Source: Bacteroidota bacterium
GTDB taxonomy: Bacteria > Bacteroidota > Bacteroidia > Bacteroidales > CG2-30-32-10
Length of the DNA stretch: 5,626 nucleotides
NCBI GenBank assembly: GCA_013334735.1
Contig: JAAXXA010000218.1
Coordinates: 1 to 5,626, forward strand
Reading direction: 5' to 3'
Under the pieces are notes generated by a model that searched no databases, was not told the origin of the DNA, and worked only from the letters and a program-made list of their open reading frames with translations. How positions within the stretch are numbered: position 1 is the first letter of the stretch; each line of letters starts with the position of its first letter. Below, piece by piece: positions 4,592 to 5,626 of this stretch. Position numbers and translations under genes: made by a program.

Positions 4592-5626
4592 TTGAACAAA
4601 AAAATTACACATATAAAAAGTTTTGCATTAGTTTTTAAAGCAGCCTTTATAATTTTGCTTTTTAATCCTGCATTGTTATATGCGCAATATACAGGAGGAC
4701 AGGGAGTTGGATCGAATATGTCCGAAAATTTTGGAGACTGTCCCCCTGCTGTTTCTGTAGTTTCATCTATATATGCCGGAGGTATTGAAGACGGGGCTGC
4801 TACGCTTGAAAAGCAGGGTACCTGTGTGCCAAGCGCTATTTCGGTTGTTTCAGATATTTACAAAGGTGATATTGAAGATGGGATAGCTATGCTTGAAAGT
4901 CTTGGGAATTGTATTGTAGTTACTCCGGTTTCTGTTGTTTCAGATATTTACAAAGGTGGTGTTGAAGACGGAGCTGCTATGTTTGAAAAATTTGGAATAT
5001 GTCCAATTTTTGTTCCTGTCGTCTCAGCTATTTATAAAGGAGGCGCAGAAGATGGCAATGCAGTAAGCGAGTTTTCAGGATTGTGTGGAAGCGCCACTTC
5101 AAATATATATGCCGGAGGTATTGAAGACGGGGCAGGTATGTTTGAAAGTCTTGGGAACTGTATTCCGCCCCCACCAACGGTTTCCGTTGTTTCAGTTATT
5201 TATAAAGGTGGTATTGAAGACGGGACGGCTATGCTTGAAAGTCTTGGGAATTGTATTCCTCCCCCCCCACCGGTTTCTGTCGTTTCAGCTATTTATAAAG
5301 GTGGCATTGAAGACGGTTACAGTTCTCTTGCATTTAGTGGTACCTGTTCGTCTGAGGTTCCTGTTGTTTTAATTTATAACGGAGGTTCTGCATCAGGCAA
5401 TGGAGTAAACGAGTTATTAGGATTATGTGGAAGCGTACCGCAGCAGAATGTATCCTATATATATGCCGGAGGTATTGAAGACGGTGCTGCTATGTCTGAA
5501 AATCTTGGAGTCTGCCCTTCAGCCCCTATTCCTGTTGTTTCAGCTATTTATAACGGAGGTGTAGCATCAGGCAATCTGGCAAGTGATTTATTAGGATTAT
5601 GTGGAAGCGTTCCTCCGCAGATTGGA
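4592..5626 (+). CDS. Secreted Cys-repeat protein, TTG start, 3' end outside window
   Basis: The frame is open from 4547 to the window end. TTG at 4592 is the best start because it gives a textbook signal peptide: MNKKITHIK, a hydrophobic stretch at about 11-29, and LYA before Q32 as cleavage site. No ATG lies upstream in frame; the first ATG (4718) would remove the signal. AGGA at 4586-4589 is too close to be a normal ribosome site. After a degenerate unit (33-50), ten repeats of 25-31 residues begin at residue 60, with the pattern IYxGGxEDGxAMxExLGxC and linkers such as PVSVVSA or PPPP. Each repeat has one Cys, two or three Gly in its first half and usually Glu-Asp. The repeats resemble GG-x-x-DG repeats I associate with secreted Bacteroidota proteins, but I cannot name a family. 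At least 345 residues are encoded; a C-terminal sorting domain, if any, lies beyond the window. It is likely extracellular or surface-bound; the function is unknown. Confidence 0.85.
   Translation, partial: MNKKITHIKSFALVFKAAFIILLFNPALLYAQYTGGQGVGSNMSENFGDCPPAVSVVSSIYAGGIEDGAATLEKQGTCVPSAISVVSDIYKGDIEDGIAMLESLGNCIVVTPVSVVSDIYKGGVEDGAAMFEKFGICPIFVPVVSAIYKGGAEDGNAVSEFSGLCGSATSNIYAGGIEDGAGMFESLGNCIPPPPTVSVVSVIYKGGIEDGTAMLESLGNCIPPPPPVSVVSAIYKGGIEDGYSSLAFSGTCSSEVPVVLIYNGGSASGNGVNELLGLCGSVPQQNVSYIYAGGIEDGAAMSENLGVCPSAPIPVVSAIYNGGVASGNLASDLLGLCGSVPPQIG
4769..5626 (+). repeat. Tandem repeat array, ten 75-93-bp units
   Basis: Units start at 4769, 4856, 4946, 5030, 5105, 5198, 5291, 5372, 5459 and 5546. 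All periods are multiples of three, so the reading frame is kept. Units 1, 5 and 9 begin IYAGGIEDGA; units 4, 8 and 10 end GLCGS. Units 1-4 (4769-5104) and 5-8 (5105-5458) thus look like copies of a four-unit block, which suggests growth by block duplication after the single unit had already multiplied. Unit 10 does not fit a second-position unit, so the third block has been rearranged or shortened. Confidence 0.8.

Noticed and set aside
5085..5372. Plus-strand 95-codon open frame inside the repeat gene
   Set aside because: It is an out-of-frame reading of the repeat array. The frame beginning at 4592 has the signal peptide and the regular repeats and is clearly the real one.

Overview
The window looks like a piece of a Bacteroidota (Bacteroidetes) chromosome. 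The DNA is AT-rich. The first gene has a good match to the Bacteroidota promoter pattern (TTTG, 19 bases, TAnnTTTG), start codons sit in A-rich leaders without Shine-Dalgarno sites, and the encoded proteins are secreted types typical of that phylum. No housekeeping gene is present to refine the placement. All genes lie on the + strand.

Positions 1-222 hold a short palindromic region, the promoter and the leader of gene 1. Positions 223-2070 and 2224-4053 hold two tandem paralogues of 615 and 609 residues. Each has an N-terminal export signal, a Bacteroidota-type N-terminal domain and a C-terminal formylglycine-generating-enzyme-like (FGE-sulfatase / SUMF1 / C-type-lectin-fold) domain. Both lack the catalytic cysteine pair of true FGE, so they are probably binding, structural or surface proteins rather than sulfatase activators. 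Gene 2 has the same leader sequence as gene 1 but no recognisable promoter of its own.

Positions 4054-4591 form a gene-free stretch full of small structures: a 15-bp tandem repeat, a REP-like imperfect palindrome, a strong small hairpin, a decayed fragment that appears to come from a third copy of the FGE-like gene, a second REP-like core in the opposite orientation, and a 17-bp palindrome just upstream of the next gene.

Positions 4592-5626 hold the 5' part of a third gene, which runs off the window. It starts most plausibly at TTG, has a clear signal peptide and consists of at least ten repeats of about 25-31 residues with the pattern IYxGGxEDG...GxC, one cysteine per repeat, joined by Pro/Val/Ser linkers. 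I do not recognise a named family with certainty.

The genes share an export signal and a likely place outside the cytoplasm, but nothing in the sequence proves that they act together. The most unusual items are the cysteine-bearing repeat protein with its four-repeat superunits, and the evidence that the FGE-like array once had at least one more member.
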